Shown piece by piece: positions 24,131 through 37,624 of a DNA stretch of 64,000 nt (position 1 is the first letter of the stretch; each line of letters starts with the position of its first letter). The DNA comes from Cyathus striatus (Eukaryota; Basidiomycota; Agaricomycetes; Agaricales; Nidulariaceae): assembly GCA_025738555.1 (NCBI GenBank), contig JAOVFP010000011.1:558001-622000 (forward strand). Direction: 5' to 3'. The position numbers and the translations under genes are program-made. The notes below the pieces were generated by a model. That model was not told the origin of the DNA and did no database searches. It was given only the letters and a program-made list of their open reading frames with translations.

Positions 24131-26625
24131 ATGTCGAACAACCAACACCCTCCTGTTGAACCTGGTCATCCTTACTACCCTGTTCCTAAAAGGCTGAACC
24201 ATAACTGGTCTCAATCTCTTGTCAATGAGCTGGTGCGTAAAGTTGTACAATGAAATAATACTATGAACTTACATCTTCTTTCTAGGCAGTTACACAATAT
24301 GCCCATGTTAGGGTTGAACGAAGGCCTGATAAATATGAACCAGTACCAGTAACTGAGAATCTGTTTGCTACCTGGCACCCAGACGCAGAAGATAGCCAGG
24401 TATCTGGAGTGGTGGATAGGGTTTCCGGGCTCCATCATGATACACTAGTATGTAACCTAATTACTCTCTCTTTTATCCCCTTAATCTCATTGTGTAGGTC
24501 CCCAGTCTAACAGGACCATCCCTGACTGTGCCACCAGTGCAAACCGAATCCTTGCCCCCTCGACTTTCTGGTAATGTTGTTCCTCTGCCTCCACCTTTAC
24601 CTCCGAGTATCCCTTCCTGCCAGGCGCCTGAAATGGAGGATAGGGTTTCTGGGCTCTATCGTGCTACACTAGTAAGTAACCGCGTTGCTCGCCCTTTCAT
24701 CTAAATTTATTTGTGTAGAACTCCAGTCTAGCAGGACCATCCCCTACGCTGCAGGCTAGCAGCATTGATTATACTGCCCGGGTCCTTACCCCCTCCGCCT
24801 TCATTGGCTGTTGCTCGACCCAGTTCTGTGAATGGCCATCATCTTACACCATATGGGTCACCATCCACTGCAACCGAACCACAAGCCTCTGCAGTCCTGT
24901 CGTCTAACATTCCCATGCCAGCGCCTGGTAACCCTGGTCCGAGTTTACCTCCTGATGTCCCTGCTCCTATGCACCCTCTCCATTTTCATATGGAAATCGA
25001 TGGCATGGCATCATCCCACCAAGATCCGCTCTCAGGTATGGAAATTGATCCAAGTTTACTACTACACCAGCTGCCCATAATCCCCTCACCCAATGATCCT
25101 TCACCCAATCCCCCGCCCAGCCACCAGCAAGCTCAAGCCAATCCATCAGCTATTCCCTTGCCCAACCACTAGCAGCAAGCCCAACCTCCACCAGCCAATT
25201 CCTCGCCCAACCACCAGCAACCAACAATACCTTCGAATTTTCAGCCAACTATTTTTCCACAGCGCTATTCCCTAGAGGAAGTAAGTATCTACATACTTGT
25301 ATACCATGCCTTATCTCAACTTTTTAGATAACATTTTTATTGCAGCATGTCACCACTTCTCTTGGACCAGAACTTCAGCATTACAATGACCAGCTTGTCC
25401 AATCTCTCACAGGTTTACTAAACATGCTCCCGGGAGCTAATACGAGCCCTAGCCCGATTAATGGCCCAAGTTTGTCTGAGGATGATGGTATGGACGCTGC
25501 GGATGAAAGCAACAATTTAGCAGTACAATCTCCTAGGAAGCGCTCCAAAAAGACCACAGATGAATTATGGTTCAACATAAGTTTGACCTTTCAATTACAG
25601 GACTGAACCTTCTAATAATTCTCACAAAGGAACACCTACAAAGTTACCTTGCTGTGAAGAGGCTGTGGTATAAAGATGCTAAAAAATTTTGCAGTCCTCC
25701 ATCTGAAGTGCTTCTCGAAGAGTTTGAGGATCGTAGAGCAGTACCAGATGTTGCATCCCCAACGCTTGATTGGATGTCTCCTTTATCATCCGATTGGAAC
25801 ACAGAGATGATCCGGCTCCTCGCTTTGGACTACCAAGCACTGCTTAACAATCAAAGTACATGAGATAATATCCTCATTACTGAGGATGATATGAAGATGG
25901 AAGCCCTAGCAGTTAAGATCAAGAGTAGATTAGGACATAGTGTTATGGCATATCAGGCCTTACAGCCACCATCTGAGGACTCCGATGAAACACCCACCAC
26001 ATTCAAAGAAAGAGAGAATTAAGCTAAGTGGGGTTGCAGAGAAAGTAAGAAACTGAAGTTTCACTCATAGGGAAGGGGTATGTGTTCCATTATGTTTGTT
26101 ATCCAACTTCGCACTGCTGAGATTCTTATGCAGACATGGAAACACCGAGGAAAAGTTATCAAGGCTCACCTGTCTAATAAAGAAGAGGACAATGAACTAT
26201 GGAAGGAGGTCAAACACATTCATGAGATACTGGGAGTCGATGGGATGAGCTTGGACGAAACAGAAGTCGAAGGTACAACTACACGGTGGAAAGTAGTTTG
26301 GTGAAGGGTGAAAGCTTGGTGAAATGATAGTATTTCTGATTTATTCAGGAATGTAGAAACTTATGGCACTGGCCTTTGTAAGGGAGGCGGTAATGTTCAT
26401 TGCTTCAGGGAACATGGTGCATCTACATCCGGAACGAAGGCCAGAAAAAAGACCAGGAAAGACCAACAATGTGTCAAAGGACTTCTGTCGAACTATTATG
26501 ATCAAACTTGGTATAAGGCTCTTACTAAAGGCCAAAAGACTGTATTGGATCCTCAGCCTCCACAGGAACTACCTGACACAGTTCATAAAGCTTTCCTTAT
26601 ACTATGTATTAGTTGCTGAAGAGTG
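24131..26625 (+). pseudogene. Transposon-associated accessory protein, broken
   Basis: ATG 24131 (MSNNQHPPVEPGHPYYPVPK), intron 24233-24285, exon AVTQYAHVRVERRPDKYEPV, then a long Pro/Ser-rich part containing a roughly 220 bp internal duplication (DRVSGLHHDTL near 24413 and DRVSGLYRATL near 24634). After a shift come a helical block (25340-25606), RSKKTTDEL, LQSYLAVKRLWYKDAKKF and, past a TGA at 25861, EDDMKMEALAVKIKSRLGHS. The last part (26080-26625) reads LRTAEILMQTWKHRGKV and, past TGAs at 26302 and 26320, NDSISDLFRNVETYGT and YYDQTWYKALTKGQK. Proteins with this order sit upstream of CACTA/Plavaka-like transposases in agarics. Role unknown; possibly the element's DNA-binding partner. Confidence 0.6.
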
Positions 26626-26781
26626 ATAAATGCAGACCGTGTTGCTGAAGTGATACAAAGAAGCTAATATGATATGTATGTATACACGAAGTCATATATT
26701 AAGCACAATTGCATTCACGATTTCATTTTTACTTCTTTTCTTGTTTATTGTACATATGTAATATGTCGCCTCGGACCACAC

Positions 26782-29700
26782 ATGCCTCGGACCACAAAGA
26801 CTATTATTTGTATATACCACTTGTATGATAGGAATCTTGAAAGTTCTTGCGATAGCATCTGTGCTGTGTATTTTGAGTGGCTAGAAGATGGAACATGGAA
26901 TCCAGCCTCGCAAAAAGAGGGCACCAGGTTCCTTGCAAGAAGTGATGCACATGCATTTCTTGTGAACCAAGAAACCTGGCTACGAGACCTTATAGTTAGG
27001 CTTCATCTCATTCTCACTTCAGGTGACAATGCAAATACTTCATTCAAATGTTCAATACAGGAATGAGCAGAGAATCTATTGGTGGACATCCATGCACACA
27101 TTCAACATTGGAGCAATCTGGGCGTTTCTTATGGGAAATACTATGATACTAGTGAATAACTTCGATGTTATTGAGAGTGCAATTAGTAACTTAATTGTCA
27201 TAGGTAGTCACTTTGACCATCCCTTGCACCTTGGCCATCCAATCATTGCAGCCTCCCTCTTCCTTACTGTTGCTGTCAATGTTTTTGTGAATACTGCCAG
27301 GCCTACTTGCAACTTTATCCTCTGTATGGTCAAGCTTTTACTCGGTTCAGTTCTCTCAGCTGATCAGAAATGCGTGCTCGAATCAATACCTGACGACTTG
27401 CGAACCACGAGAAAAAAGTTCAACTTGGATCCCAAAACAACTATATTCGCTACTTGTCAAGCCTGCGCATCTATTTATCCCCCAGATGAAAAGGGTGCAT
27501 ACCCTTTTCACTGTACCTTCAAATGCTTTACCAGTGTGAAACTGTGCGGAGTGTGCTTAACAAAGCATGATGTTCGGAATTGTATAACCATTGCAGTTCC
27601 TTCGAGGCCATATGTAATGCAGGACTTTATGGCTTTTGTGGGAGCACTGTACTCGTGCCCTGGAATAGAGCAATTGAATGATCACACTAGGCATGCAATA
27701 TCTGTTGATGGGATTCAAGATATCAATCAAGCAGTAGCAATTTGTCAGTTTGTTGGTGCTGACAGTAAAGTATTCATTGACTCAAACGAAGAACTATGTA
27801 CTCTCTGGAGTATAAGTTATGACACTTTTAACCCTTATCACAACAAAACAGCAGGAAAATCGGTGTCAGTAGGATCGTTGGCTCTTGTATGTCTTAGCTT
27901 ACCCCCAAGTTTGCAGTACCGTTCAGAGAACATTTATCTCGCTGGGTTGATACCAGGGCCGCGTCAGCCATCATTAGATGGCCTAAATCCTTACTTAGCT
28001 CCATTAGTAGACGTCCTTCACAAGAGCTATCATCAGGCTACTTGGTATAGCCGCACATATGAACATCCTAATGGGATTTGTGGTTGTGAGGCTATTGTTC
28101 CTGCAGTTTGCGATCTACCTGGCTCTCGTAAACTTACAGGTTGTGAGTCGCATTCTGTGACAATTTTTTGTTCTCTGTGTCATCTCCAGAAGCCAGATAT
28201 TAATAACATTGACTGCTCCTCCACCAGCTGGATGCCAGTTACATATGAAGAACACTTTAAAGCGGCGGCCGACTGGTGAGATGCTTCCACTAAAACTCAA
28301 AGGAATAATCTTTTTAAAAAAAATGGAGTTCAATGGTCAGAGCTTCTCTGTCTGGAATACTGGGATCTGACAAAGTACACAGTCATCAATGGAATGCACA
28401 ACTTATATCTAGGTCTGGTCAAACATCATTTTCGTGTAATCCTTGGTATGAATTGGGAAGAGAATCAGGAACATAATGAAACTCCGGAAACAAATGAACC
28501 TATGGCCAAGTCAGTTCAGAAAGGGTTAGAAGTAATGTCGTCCCAGCCAATATCTTCAGGACTACACAGATTGTCTATTCCCGTGTTGCAATCACTTTGT
28601 CAACACTTCAATGTCTCAGAAAAGGTGAGATGAGTTGGTCAAAGGGTTAAGAAGCAGCAATATGTTAACATACTGGTAAGTCATTTCTCTTTTTAATAGT
28701 TCACTATTAATTAATTAGATGAAAGCTTGAAATCTCAGGACCCAGGGAACGTAATGATGATCCCCACTCAATAGAATGTACACGTACAATCATCCATGAT
28801 TTTGCCGATATTGAGATAGATACTGAAGGAACAAGCCCTGAAGAGGAATTCTCTAGAACTCCTCTTCTCGAACATGATGATTTAAAGAAGATACAAGAAG
28901 ATATTTTGCATACGATCTGACCGAGCAGGCAAGCAGGTCCCCCAGTAAACTTTGGTTCACCGTCTCATGGGAAATTGAAAGCTGATCAATGGCAGACCTG
29001 CATTGACTATGACCTGACTGTTTCATTGGCGAAAATGTGGGGTGGTGGAGAAAGTAAAAACTCGGAAATAGATGGAAGGAAACAAAAAGTGGTTGAAAGC
29101 ACACTGCTTCTCGCCATTGCTATTCGTTACACTACATCACACCAAGTTCAACCCGGACTTCATGACATGGAATTCAAGAAGTTCATATTAGCCTATCTTC
29201 ATTCAATTCGAGAACTGAGGCCTGATGTTGACCTTCATCCCATTCATCACAATGCTATCCACCTGGCGACATACCTGTCATTGTTCAGACCAATTCATGG
29301 TTGGTGGATGTTCCCATTCGAGTGGTTAATCGGCAATTTACAAAAAATAAATATCAACTTTAAATTTGGTGAGTTTTATTGACAACTTTGTATTACCTGC
29401 ACTGATGGATCTTTAGGAGAGCTGGAAGCATTGATGTTGAATGCTTTCTGTGCTGCATTGGAGCTGCGTGTATTCTAACAATGCCCAGGATGTCCTGAAA
29501 TTATCAAACGGAGTAGTGAAATTGTGCAAGAGTGTTTTCCTGATGTTCAGTCTGGGACATTGATTCACAATATGTGATTGTTGGTGGATGATACATGTCA
29601 GCCTACCAGCAGGAAAGATATTAAGCTTGATTTGGAAGTGTTACAAGCGGCCGGCTTTGCGGACGATACTAGAGTCACCAAATATGATTGATATATAGTC

Positions 29701-30060
29701 AATGGACGCCAGCTATCATCAAAGCATAGCACATTGAGAAATAGCATAATATTCTATAAAGATCCCGATTCTGAGCAGCTAATTCCAGCCATAATTCGAC
29801 ACATTTTTGAAGTAATTGACAAACAAGGGTGTATTTTATTCGCAGCCCACCCTTATAGGCAATGGGCAGACATACCAAGCATATTTGACCGGTTTGAAGA
29901 GTTTGGTGTCAGTCTCTGGAAGGATTTATTAGATGAGAGAGTTCACGTAATCTCAAACAAGATTCAGATCTACCCTGCGATCAAGTGCAAATGGACTGAT
30001 GGAGTTTTGGCCTTGAAGCCCTATATTCATGTATGCATTGCTATTGGGCTATCTATTTAA
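26782..30060 (+). pseudogene. CACTA/Plavaka-like (Tnp2-type) transposase, broken
   Basis: ATG 26782 (MPRTTKTIICIYHLYDRNLE), first part to 27066 (SQKEGTRFLARSDAHAFLVN), then the main frame 27023-28279 with a Cys/His-rich stretch (CQACASIYPPDEKGAYPFHC, CGVCLTKHDVRNC). Next is AGLIPGPRQPSLDGLNPYL and VCDLPGSRKLTGCESHSVTI, blocks typical of fungal CACTA-class transposases. After TGA 28277 the same frame gives ELLCLEYWDLTKYTVINGMH and NLYLGLVKHHF, a donor at the end of SEK (28630), and later HGWWMFPFEWLIGNLQKIN, then a TGA-interrupted C-terminus ending near 30060. In-frame stops at 28277, 28918 and 29689 sit where Arg is expected. A cut-and-paste DNA transposase; the element's ends were not found. 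Confidence 0.7.
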
Positions 30061-30155
30061 TTATTGATGACTTACAAGACGATTGCTACAGGATTTCTAA
30101 TGCATTTTGCAAGGTATATACTTATGTACATATATGTTCCACCACTACATTGTTA

Positions 30156-31654
30156 TTAGTCCATTTCTTTAAGTAGTTGCTTTATGAAGTCACCGCTGTC
30201 GGGGCGACGTATCCATATATCAGGAGAACAACTTACTGACTCCAGCTCGGGGCAGTACATCCGAAGCTTCATTATAAAAGACTGCATGTAGTCCTTGCTT
30301 TTGGTGAACTGTGGGCTATTTCCATAAGGTGGGTGTATCGTTAGGCTCCTTAGCCTTGAAGCATGCTTCATTAATTTGATAAAGTAGTCCTAATAATCTA
30401 ATTCAGGTAGATGGCTGGGAAAGATGGCAACACAACACACATGATAAAGAACTTCTGAACAATCCAAATGGATATCAATCTTTTGACATTTGCGTATGGC
30501 ACTAATGTCAGGTATGGAGCACTTGCACTGTATTTTGGCCACCATATGTTCGTCCATTGAGTAAGGAAGCACAATGGTAATGCTCATGTCGGAATCGAAA
30601 ACGTATGTGGATTGGAGAGGGGAAGTAATGTTCGCTATGGCCCTGCAGAATTTGTGATTATCTGGATTGGGAAATGAATCGGATAGTTGAAGCTGAATTG
30701 TCTTCAATGAAGACGAGACGGCTGTCAGCTGGAACTGCTCACTACATGTAATATTGGTAACACTCTCTGGTATCTTGATGAACCCCTTCCTAACTAACTT
30801 ACATCCTTCCGGTGTACAACAGATCCATAAACATTGTAGTTGGCACATAGTGGAAGACATGGTGGATGGCACAAATGAAAATGGTTCGTCACAGGAGATC
30901 AAGAGTGTCTTTAGGGTCTGCAGTGATCCACAAACCAAGATTGGTACGATATCTCTTCCGCTTTTCCCTTTGATGCTTAAAAATTCTAGTGACAGTCCAT
31001 CCAGAAGCACAGACAATATATCAAGCATTTTCGAATCACCGAAGATGTGAGTCGCTATATGGAGGTTTCATAGCCCAACTGCAACACTGTTTTTGATTAT
31101 GTTGCAAGGTATCTCCAGCGGACATGGTAAGGCTACTGTGGAACACAGTACTCATGGAGAGTAGGTGCTGTCAAGGCCAACACTTGTACAAGAAGAGGGG
31201 AGACTCGCCAGAATAGCAGTGATGGAACGGATGACTTGGAGCTCTGCTGGCAGAGTATCTTCTCCATCATCATAACTATGAACTATGGTGAAGAATGTAC
31301 ATAGTCCTGTAAGGTGCTCTAGCACACAGTGTAAGCTGACATCTACTCTGAGGTGTCGGGAACGTGTGGATAGATTCGCTAGAAGATGAATTGTAGCTGG
31401 ACTAACGACTCCTTTAAGCGATATATTGGTACGTTCGAAAATGTCAGTGGTCAGCGCTCCTTGCCTTCTAAGAAACACTTCCATAGTAGCATAGCGCAAT
31501 TGTTGATTAGTGTGGATCAGCGACAACAAGCAACCATCCTCTGCTTGAATAATTATCAAGTCGACCAATTCCGCTGGAAGGTTCAGAATGGGGAAGACAG
31601 GAGCCTTATTACACTGCTTCTTGATGATAATCTGGAAGTTGAAAAGTTAGACAT
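30156..31654 (-). pseudogene. F-box/leucine-rich protein, broken
   Basis: On the minus strand, NLPAELVDLIIIQ near 31590 is the opening helix of a fungal F-box (Leu-Pro-x-Glu-Leu), followed by DGCLLSLIHTNQQLRYATM and ALTTDIFERTNISLKGVV. Later frames (31028-30390 and 30371-30156) hold leucine-rich-like stretches (LSLEFLSIKGKSGRDIVPIL, LQTLKTLLISCDEP) and end CPELESVSCSPDIWI. There is a frame slip upstream of the F-box (ATG 31654 reads MSNFSTSRLSS in another frame) and breaks near 31140 and 30380. Intact members would recruit substrates to an SCF ubiquitin ligase. Confidence 0.55.
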
Positions 31655-31709
31655 GAAATGTTCAAGTGTCTATTTCCACTTTTCGTCGTTTTTGGATGCC
31701 CTTACTTAA

Positions 31710-32540
31710 GGGGCTGTCAAGTTTTTGAGTACTGCATTTGTAACTACCACCCTTTACACTGATGCCTTTGACAAGGGTCCTTCTGATCGCCTGCGCAACA
31801 GAAGAATACTCCTGAGTTATTTGGTTAGATATTGAAGAACATAGCCTGGTAAGTTTCTATTACCACATACCAGGTCGCAGCTGAGAGGTCTAACAATGTT
31901 TCGGATATTTGCCATTTGTTGAAATGAATTGAAGATTATAGCTTAAGACTGGGGAGGAAATATATACACAGTGAAGATTGGGGAACAGTAATGTTGATAT
32001 GCTTCAGCATTGAATGAATTAGTAATTACTTTATACAAGCTGACCGTTTGTTTTCGAATGGGCATATAGAATTCATTCGCAAATCACAATTAACTTTAGC
32101 CTCTCCACAATTCACAAAAGGTTGATGAATCATGGCAATGATAATATGTTAGCAGCCTTCGATATAGAGGGGGCGTTGGTCTGGTAGTCCCTAGGCCTGA
32201 TCCATAAAATGATGCGATATGAAACACAGTGGCATTCAGCAATGGGATGGACTCCGCTGTCAAACTGCTATTGTTTTTACTACCAATTCGCTGAACAAAC
32301 GCCAGTCGGTCTCCATAAGAGAATCAGATGGTGTCGAACAATAATTTGTTCACTGAGTTGTACTCTATCTTTCTTTTATCTACATGACTCACAATTCCAT
32401 TAAACTAGCTAGATTAAGCATGCTCCACTTTCGCCGAGTGAGCGAAGAAATGAGGTATCAAAACAATACAATAGGTGTGATATGCATCTGGATACTTATA
32501 CTATTGCTATGACGAGGTGTGGTTCCATCACACTGCCCTC
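31710..32540. other. Non-coding stretch
   Basis: Only a short frame (32209-32403) without motif. Nothing recognised. Confidence 0.5.
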
Positions 32541-32543
32541 CTC

Positions 32544-33913
32544 ATGAAGCCAAATACTCTCACTGTGCGTACTTATAAATTTTGTGTTTGCTTTGAGGAA
32601 TTAATTTTTGCAGTTTGACTTGGAATATACATTCACTCGTCATTCAAAGGCGATCAGCGCTTTAAAGATAAGCCCGGATGGTACAAAATTGGCCAGTGGT
32701 GGTAGGTGCAATTTCATACTATAGATTGAGCATTATACGAATGAAAAAAATACCCTTCCAGGCGATGACGGACTTGTAGTAATATGGGACCTGGATACTG
32801 GTGAAAGCCTTTGGGAAGTGTCTGTAATTGGGGAAGTTACTACAATCTGCTGGGCCTCGTTCCCCGAAACTGGTACCACAGTGTTATATTTTGGAACTGG
32901 AAGTGGTATAATATGGGGATATCAGAAAGATACCTTCAGTGATAGTTATGAACAAGTGTTGGCAATCTCTGTGCATGATGGCCCCTTGGAGGACTTGAAG
33001 TTTGACCCATTCCATAGTCAACTTGCTTCACTCAGTGAAGGTTACCTCAAGGTTTGGAACTTAAATTTTCCAGGTAAGCAATTCATCTTCGAAATCCCAT
33101 TCATTTCCCACTTAATCTCTTTAGGTCAGGCCACGTTATATGTGGAGACAACTCCTCTTCCTTACACAGCTAGAAATGTTGCATTTATTGAGAATGGAAC
33201 AGAACTAATTCTTTGTTATTTGGAATCCCGTGAAATGTATGTCACATTGTCCTTCCATTTGTAAAAGTGTTAAATCATGCAGTGCCAGTTTCTGCTATCA
33301 AATGTCACCTTGGAAGATGCGATGGATCCATGAGATACACACCAGAATGTTAGTCTTTTGCCGTCCCAATTATGTTAACTCACCCAGTATCATTTCTTAA
33401 GTGGTCATGCAATTGTTAGCACTGACAACAATACTTTAATTGTTTCAAATCTTAGAGATGGTGTTGACATTTATGCTATACTGCCTGTACAGCCACTTCG
33501 ATCACTAAAACATGCCATTCGCTCAAATGTACCTCTCATTGTCTCAACGGCATTCGAAGGTGAACTGGTTGTTGTCAGCAGTGATGATGGAGTAGTACGT
33601 ATATATGATCAGTGTTTGGGAACATTAATCGCATTATTACCCCATGGCTATGGTAAGTTATTATGATATATGTATGCAGCTGATGTCACATTAACTGTTC
33701 TGTTGTTAGTTGGTACACTAGTCCAAATCACTGAGGTTTGTTCAATGTGCCTAGTACACGAGTTGTGTTATTGCGACTGGGACATCAGATAAGGACACCA
33801 TCAAAATAAAAGTATGGATGTCAGGCACCAGAAATTCACCTACCAGTACCTTCCCGAAAAATCATCCGTGCCCTACTTCTGAACAGACATCTCATATGCA
33901 AGTATTTCAGTGA
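32544..33913 (+). pseudogene. WD40 beta-propeller protein, plus-strand copy, nearly whole
   Basis: ATG 32544 (MKPNTLT), intron 32565-32613, FDLEYTFTRHSKAISALKIS, intron 32702-32761, DDGLVVIWDLDTGESLWEVS, intron 33074-33124, GQATLYVETTPLPYTARNVA, intron ending at 33288 giving EIASFCYQMSPWKMRWIHEI, intron 33349-33401, GVDIYAILPVQPLRSLKHAI and VVSSDDGVVRIYDQCLG. One more intron leads to GTLVQITE. The last blade reads SCVIATGTSDKDTIKIKVWM and stops at 33911-33913. Just before it the intron present in the minus-strand paralogue is shrunk to about 10 bases and a TAG follows, so the reading frame is damaged there. Otherwise the exon chain is clean. A protein-interaction scaffold; partner unknown. 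Confidence 0.7.
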
Positions 33914-35180
33914 AGAATGCCGGCAGTAGTTGAAGTGGCTGGCGGGATCACTATCTTTTGTCTACTATTTATTTACATTGTAGGGTTTGACTACTTGGTA
34001 AACGTCATGGCTTTTGCATTGTAATTTGCTCGTCAAATGCTACAGGATGTCTTATACAGATGTTGGGCGTTATCCCTCTATGGAAGCCCCCCTCCGATGA
34101 AGACTAAAGTTGATGAAGATTTATTGAGATGGAATGGATTTGGGACCAACTATGAGAGATTTGACACCTCAAACACCCATACGGCTTCCAGGACACAAGA
34201 CAACCACCTCACGGTGTGCACTCCCCCAGAGATGCCTCCATTTACCCCGTCCTGGTGCCTTACCCTTGGTACAGCATCCTGAGCTACATTATATAATGAC
34301 AACGGACTATGCATACATTCCCTTCTCCTTTATGATACAGCATATTTCCTGCCCCTTACTGACTGTGCGTTCTCCTTGCGTTCTCGTTCCAGTCTCTTCC
34401 AAGATATTTATTAATTGCTACAATGTTACAACTTTTCAGCTACACATTTATGTACTATATATTCCATTCAATTTGAGCTATTTCGAGCACTAACGATATG
34501 GTAGATAGAAAAAACACAATGGTTACAGAAACTTACGGGTAGCTTATATCATACCAGCCCACCATCCTACAACTTCTCGGCGTCTTTCCCATGCACATGT
34601 AGAAGTGGACTGTCTATTATGAGGATGGGGTCAGTGTTAATTGGTTTGCATTGACACAAGACTTACTTCCACTTCACTAATTTCAAGCCCTTTTTCCCTC
34701 CTCTCATCATTTTCCGCTCCTTGATGATGAATGCCCAACAGCCTAGCCGCTCTCCAAGGCCTCCCCAGGCCGCCCCAGCACACCATAACTCGGTCACCTA
34801 CCTACTGTGATCTTGCTGTTTAGAAAACAAGAAACTAAAGAGAAAGGTATGCACATTATAAAACTCGGCCTGCTTCTTATAGCTGATGAAGGTTGGTTCT
34901 ATTGCCATGTTTAACGATCACCTGCGAATATTATTTTGAAAAAACTATCTGAAATAACAAGAACCTACCTCAGTTTTAAATCTCTGAATGCTTGGTATAG
35001 TTCAGTAAAGGAGCAGGATGATGTGGGACTCGAGAAGCGCTTGAAAGCTTATTTTGAATGGATACCCGCCACTGCCCTGCCTACTCTCCAAATTGATGAC
35101 AACACTTGGCCTACTTCTCCCCCCCACCCCCCATGACTTACCAATGACCAACAATGACGCTCCTCCACTCACGATCACAA
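33914..35180. other. Unassigned stretch
   Basis: Short frames 34037-34282, 34134-34493 and 34936-35136 carry no recognised motif. Confidence 0.4.
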
Positions 35181-35199
35181 CCCAGTGCCGTCTACATGG

Positions 35200-36020
35200 A
35201 GTAGACGGTATGTTCTTTCCTCAACGTCTGCCGTCTGGTCCCCACAGGCACGAGAATGCATCCCCTACAATGTGTCCCCTACCTCAACGTCTCCTACAAC
35301 TCGTTTCCTTCTGCTGCCACCACCACCGCCTCCTCACCGACTTGTCTCCTACCTCAACGTCCCCCACCTCAATGAACATGCATCCTCTACCATGTGTCCC
35401 CTACCTCAACATCCCCCACTCAATGAGCATGTGTTCCCTACCACGCACTCCCTTCTGCCACCACCACCGCCTCCTTCTCACCAACCCCTACCTCAATGTC
35501 CCGTACCTCAACGTCCCCCACAACTTGTTCCCTTCTGCTGCCACCACCACCGCTTTCTCCTCGCCAACCTGTCCCCTACCTCAATGTCCCCCACCCCAAC
35601 TTGTTCCCTTCTGCCACCATCACCACCTCCTCCTCACCTATGCACACCCTCACCCTCCTCTCCTCCACACATGGCCTCACCCTCCTCCTAAGCAGCACCG
35701 GCCTCTCCCAGTCCACACTAGACACAGCCATCTCCAGTGCAGTCCTCAAGCCAGCATCATACCGCTTCATCTCTACTACTGGCGCCTTCGACTCACCTCA
35801 CTCCCAAGTGGCTTACTTCAACACATACTTCCCCAAAGGGTATTTCAACAGCAATGAAGGGAAGAGGCTGAAAGAGTGGCACTAGTACTGGCTCAGAGGC
35901 CACTACCTCAACATCCCCCACCTCAATGAGCACATGTTCTCTACCATGTGCTCCCTTCTGCCACCACCACCGCCTCCTCCTCACCAACCCTTATCTCAAC
36001 ATCCCCCAATCTCAATGTTC
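35200..36020. repeat. Proline-coding degenerate minisatellite
   Basis: Imperfect copies of CTACCTCAACGTCCCCCACC and CTTCTGCCACCACCACCGCC alternate in units of about 60-110 bp. Long frames in all three forward phases are Pro/His/Ser-rich and reflect the repeat. Confidence 0.75.
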
Positions 36021-36127
36021 CATTCTGCCATGTGATATCGATGCCACACACATACGTCGGAGCTAGGTCAGCCTCTTCCCCTAGCTCGAGTCAACACTGC
36101 CTGCTACCTCACGTCTCCCAGCACCAT

Positions 36128-36900
36128 CTATGCATTGTATGCCCTGTCCCCCCCTTCTCTGCAGTCCCCTTCTCCCACCACCACTGCCTTTTCCGGACAA
36201 TAGTGTGTGCCAAGGGGTTGAAACAGTTCGTTGCTGCCGATATGTGATATATCAGTCACGTGTGTAGTGCATATGAGGGAGGGAGGAGAACCATGCTGTT
36301 GGATGAAAGAGTCGAAAATGTATACCACATGCAACAGGTCACTGAGGGTAAAGAAGGCATTGGCATATGCAGGTGGCTCACTCCTCTCAAGCCTCAACGG
36401 GGTTAACAGTGAATGTGTAACACTAGATGACAATGTTGTCAGACTCGCATTAGACGCTCCCTCCTCACTCCTCGAAGCTGCGGTGTGTATCGCGGGCACC
36501 GAGTGCACGGAATGCAGCATCATCACCCTCTGCAGCCCCGCCATCTCTTGACTAATATCAATCACATCGTCTAGTGAGACAGCAGCACTCGGTAACACAC
36601 CCAGCGGCGTGCTGAAGTTGCTTCCCTGACCGGACCTTTTGAGGGATGGGTATGGGTGGAAGCTCATGGTTCTGCTGACTGGTTTCATAGTCAGGGAGCA
36701 CAGTAGTTGTGCTGGTGCAGGAACTCCTGCGCTCGGCGTAGCGGGACATTATCCTTCGCAAGCCAAAATCGAACCTGGGCTCAGAGAAGGGCACATAACT
36801 CCATGCCATCGCCTTCTCCCCATGTTGTCTCGCTATGACCGCCCCCTCCCCTGTGTCTGCATCACAATGACTGTCTTCTACGACTATGGTGTCCCCTTCT
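36128..36900 (-). pseudogene. Cytoplasmic tail of a fungal membrane protein, broken
   Basis: Minus-strand frames 36809-36558 and 36688-36128 give RRIMSRYAERRSSCTSTTTV, LPDYETSQQNHELPPIPIPQ, then after a frame change TPLGVLPSAAVSLDDVIDIS, QEMAGLQRVMMLHSVHSVPA and SEPPAYANAF. The order of a polar tail, a predicted short helix (EMAGLQRVMM) and a PPAY motif is like the ends of Ser-rich single-pass agaric membrane proteins. The ectodomain and span are not seen upstream. Confidence 0.4.
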
Positions 36901-37624
36901 CCAGTTCATTCTAACATAATTCATTTCTTCAGTTCAATGCTATTATATTCTTTCCATCCACTGTTCCTTAAGCTGAATTAACCTTGTATGTATGACGCTA
37001 CTGTATCACCACCAGCAACACTATGCCATCTCGCAGCACCACCACCTCATGGTTTTGCACCACCCCCATCTTGCACGACCATGCCACGTCCACCTCAACA
37101 CATAGCCATGGCCTGTCTCTCCCACTCATACCCCACACGGTTGTTCTACCTCTACATCATGTAAAGCCTCTCCCCCTCATGACGAGTTTATATATATTCA
37201 TGGATTTATCTATTAATTACAATATGTTTTAATGTACGTTTACTATCTAAGTACTAAGTTTTAACCCCCTCCTACACATCATCCTTCGGCTTTGACCACA
37301 GCTACGTTAGCATGCCCCTCATGCTTCTGCGATGTTGCCTGGTGTTGCCACAAGATAATCACTGGCAATGTCAAATTCTAGTAACCCATAGTGTCAGTGT
37401 ATTACTGCGTTTAATATATTTTATTGTTCAATTTGACCAAATAGTGCCTCCCTAGTTGATGCAGAACTCTATTGTCTCATTCTCCATACAGGTGCTCATC
37501 CATTCTCCATACCAACCCATCTATTCCTATTTGGTGAGGCGATATTGTTCTGAATTCTACATGTTTCCTTCCTTGTTAATTATCTTCTTTTTTGTCTCTC
37601 AGGCTATAAGTACATGTCTACATC

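Noticed and set aside
35054..35857. 267-residue proline-rich frame
   Set aside because: It is open in all three phases because of the C-rich minisatellite; no start context or domain.
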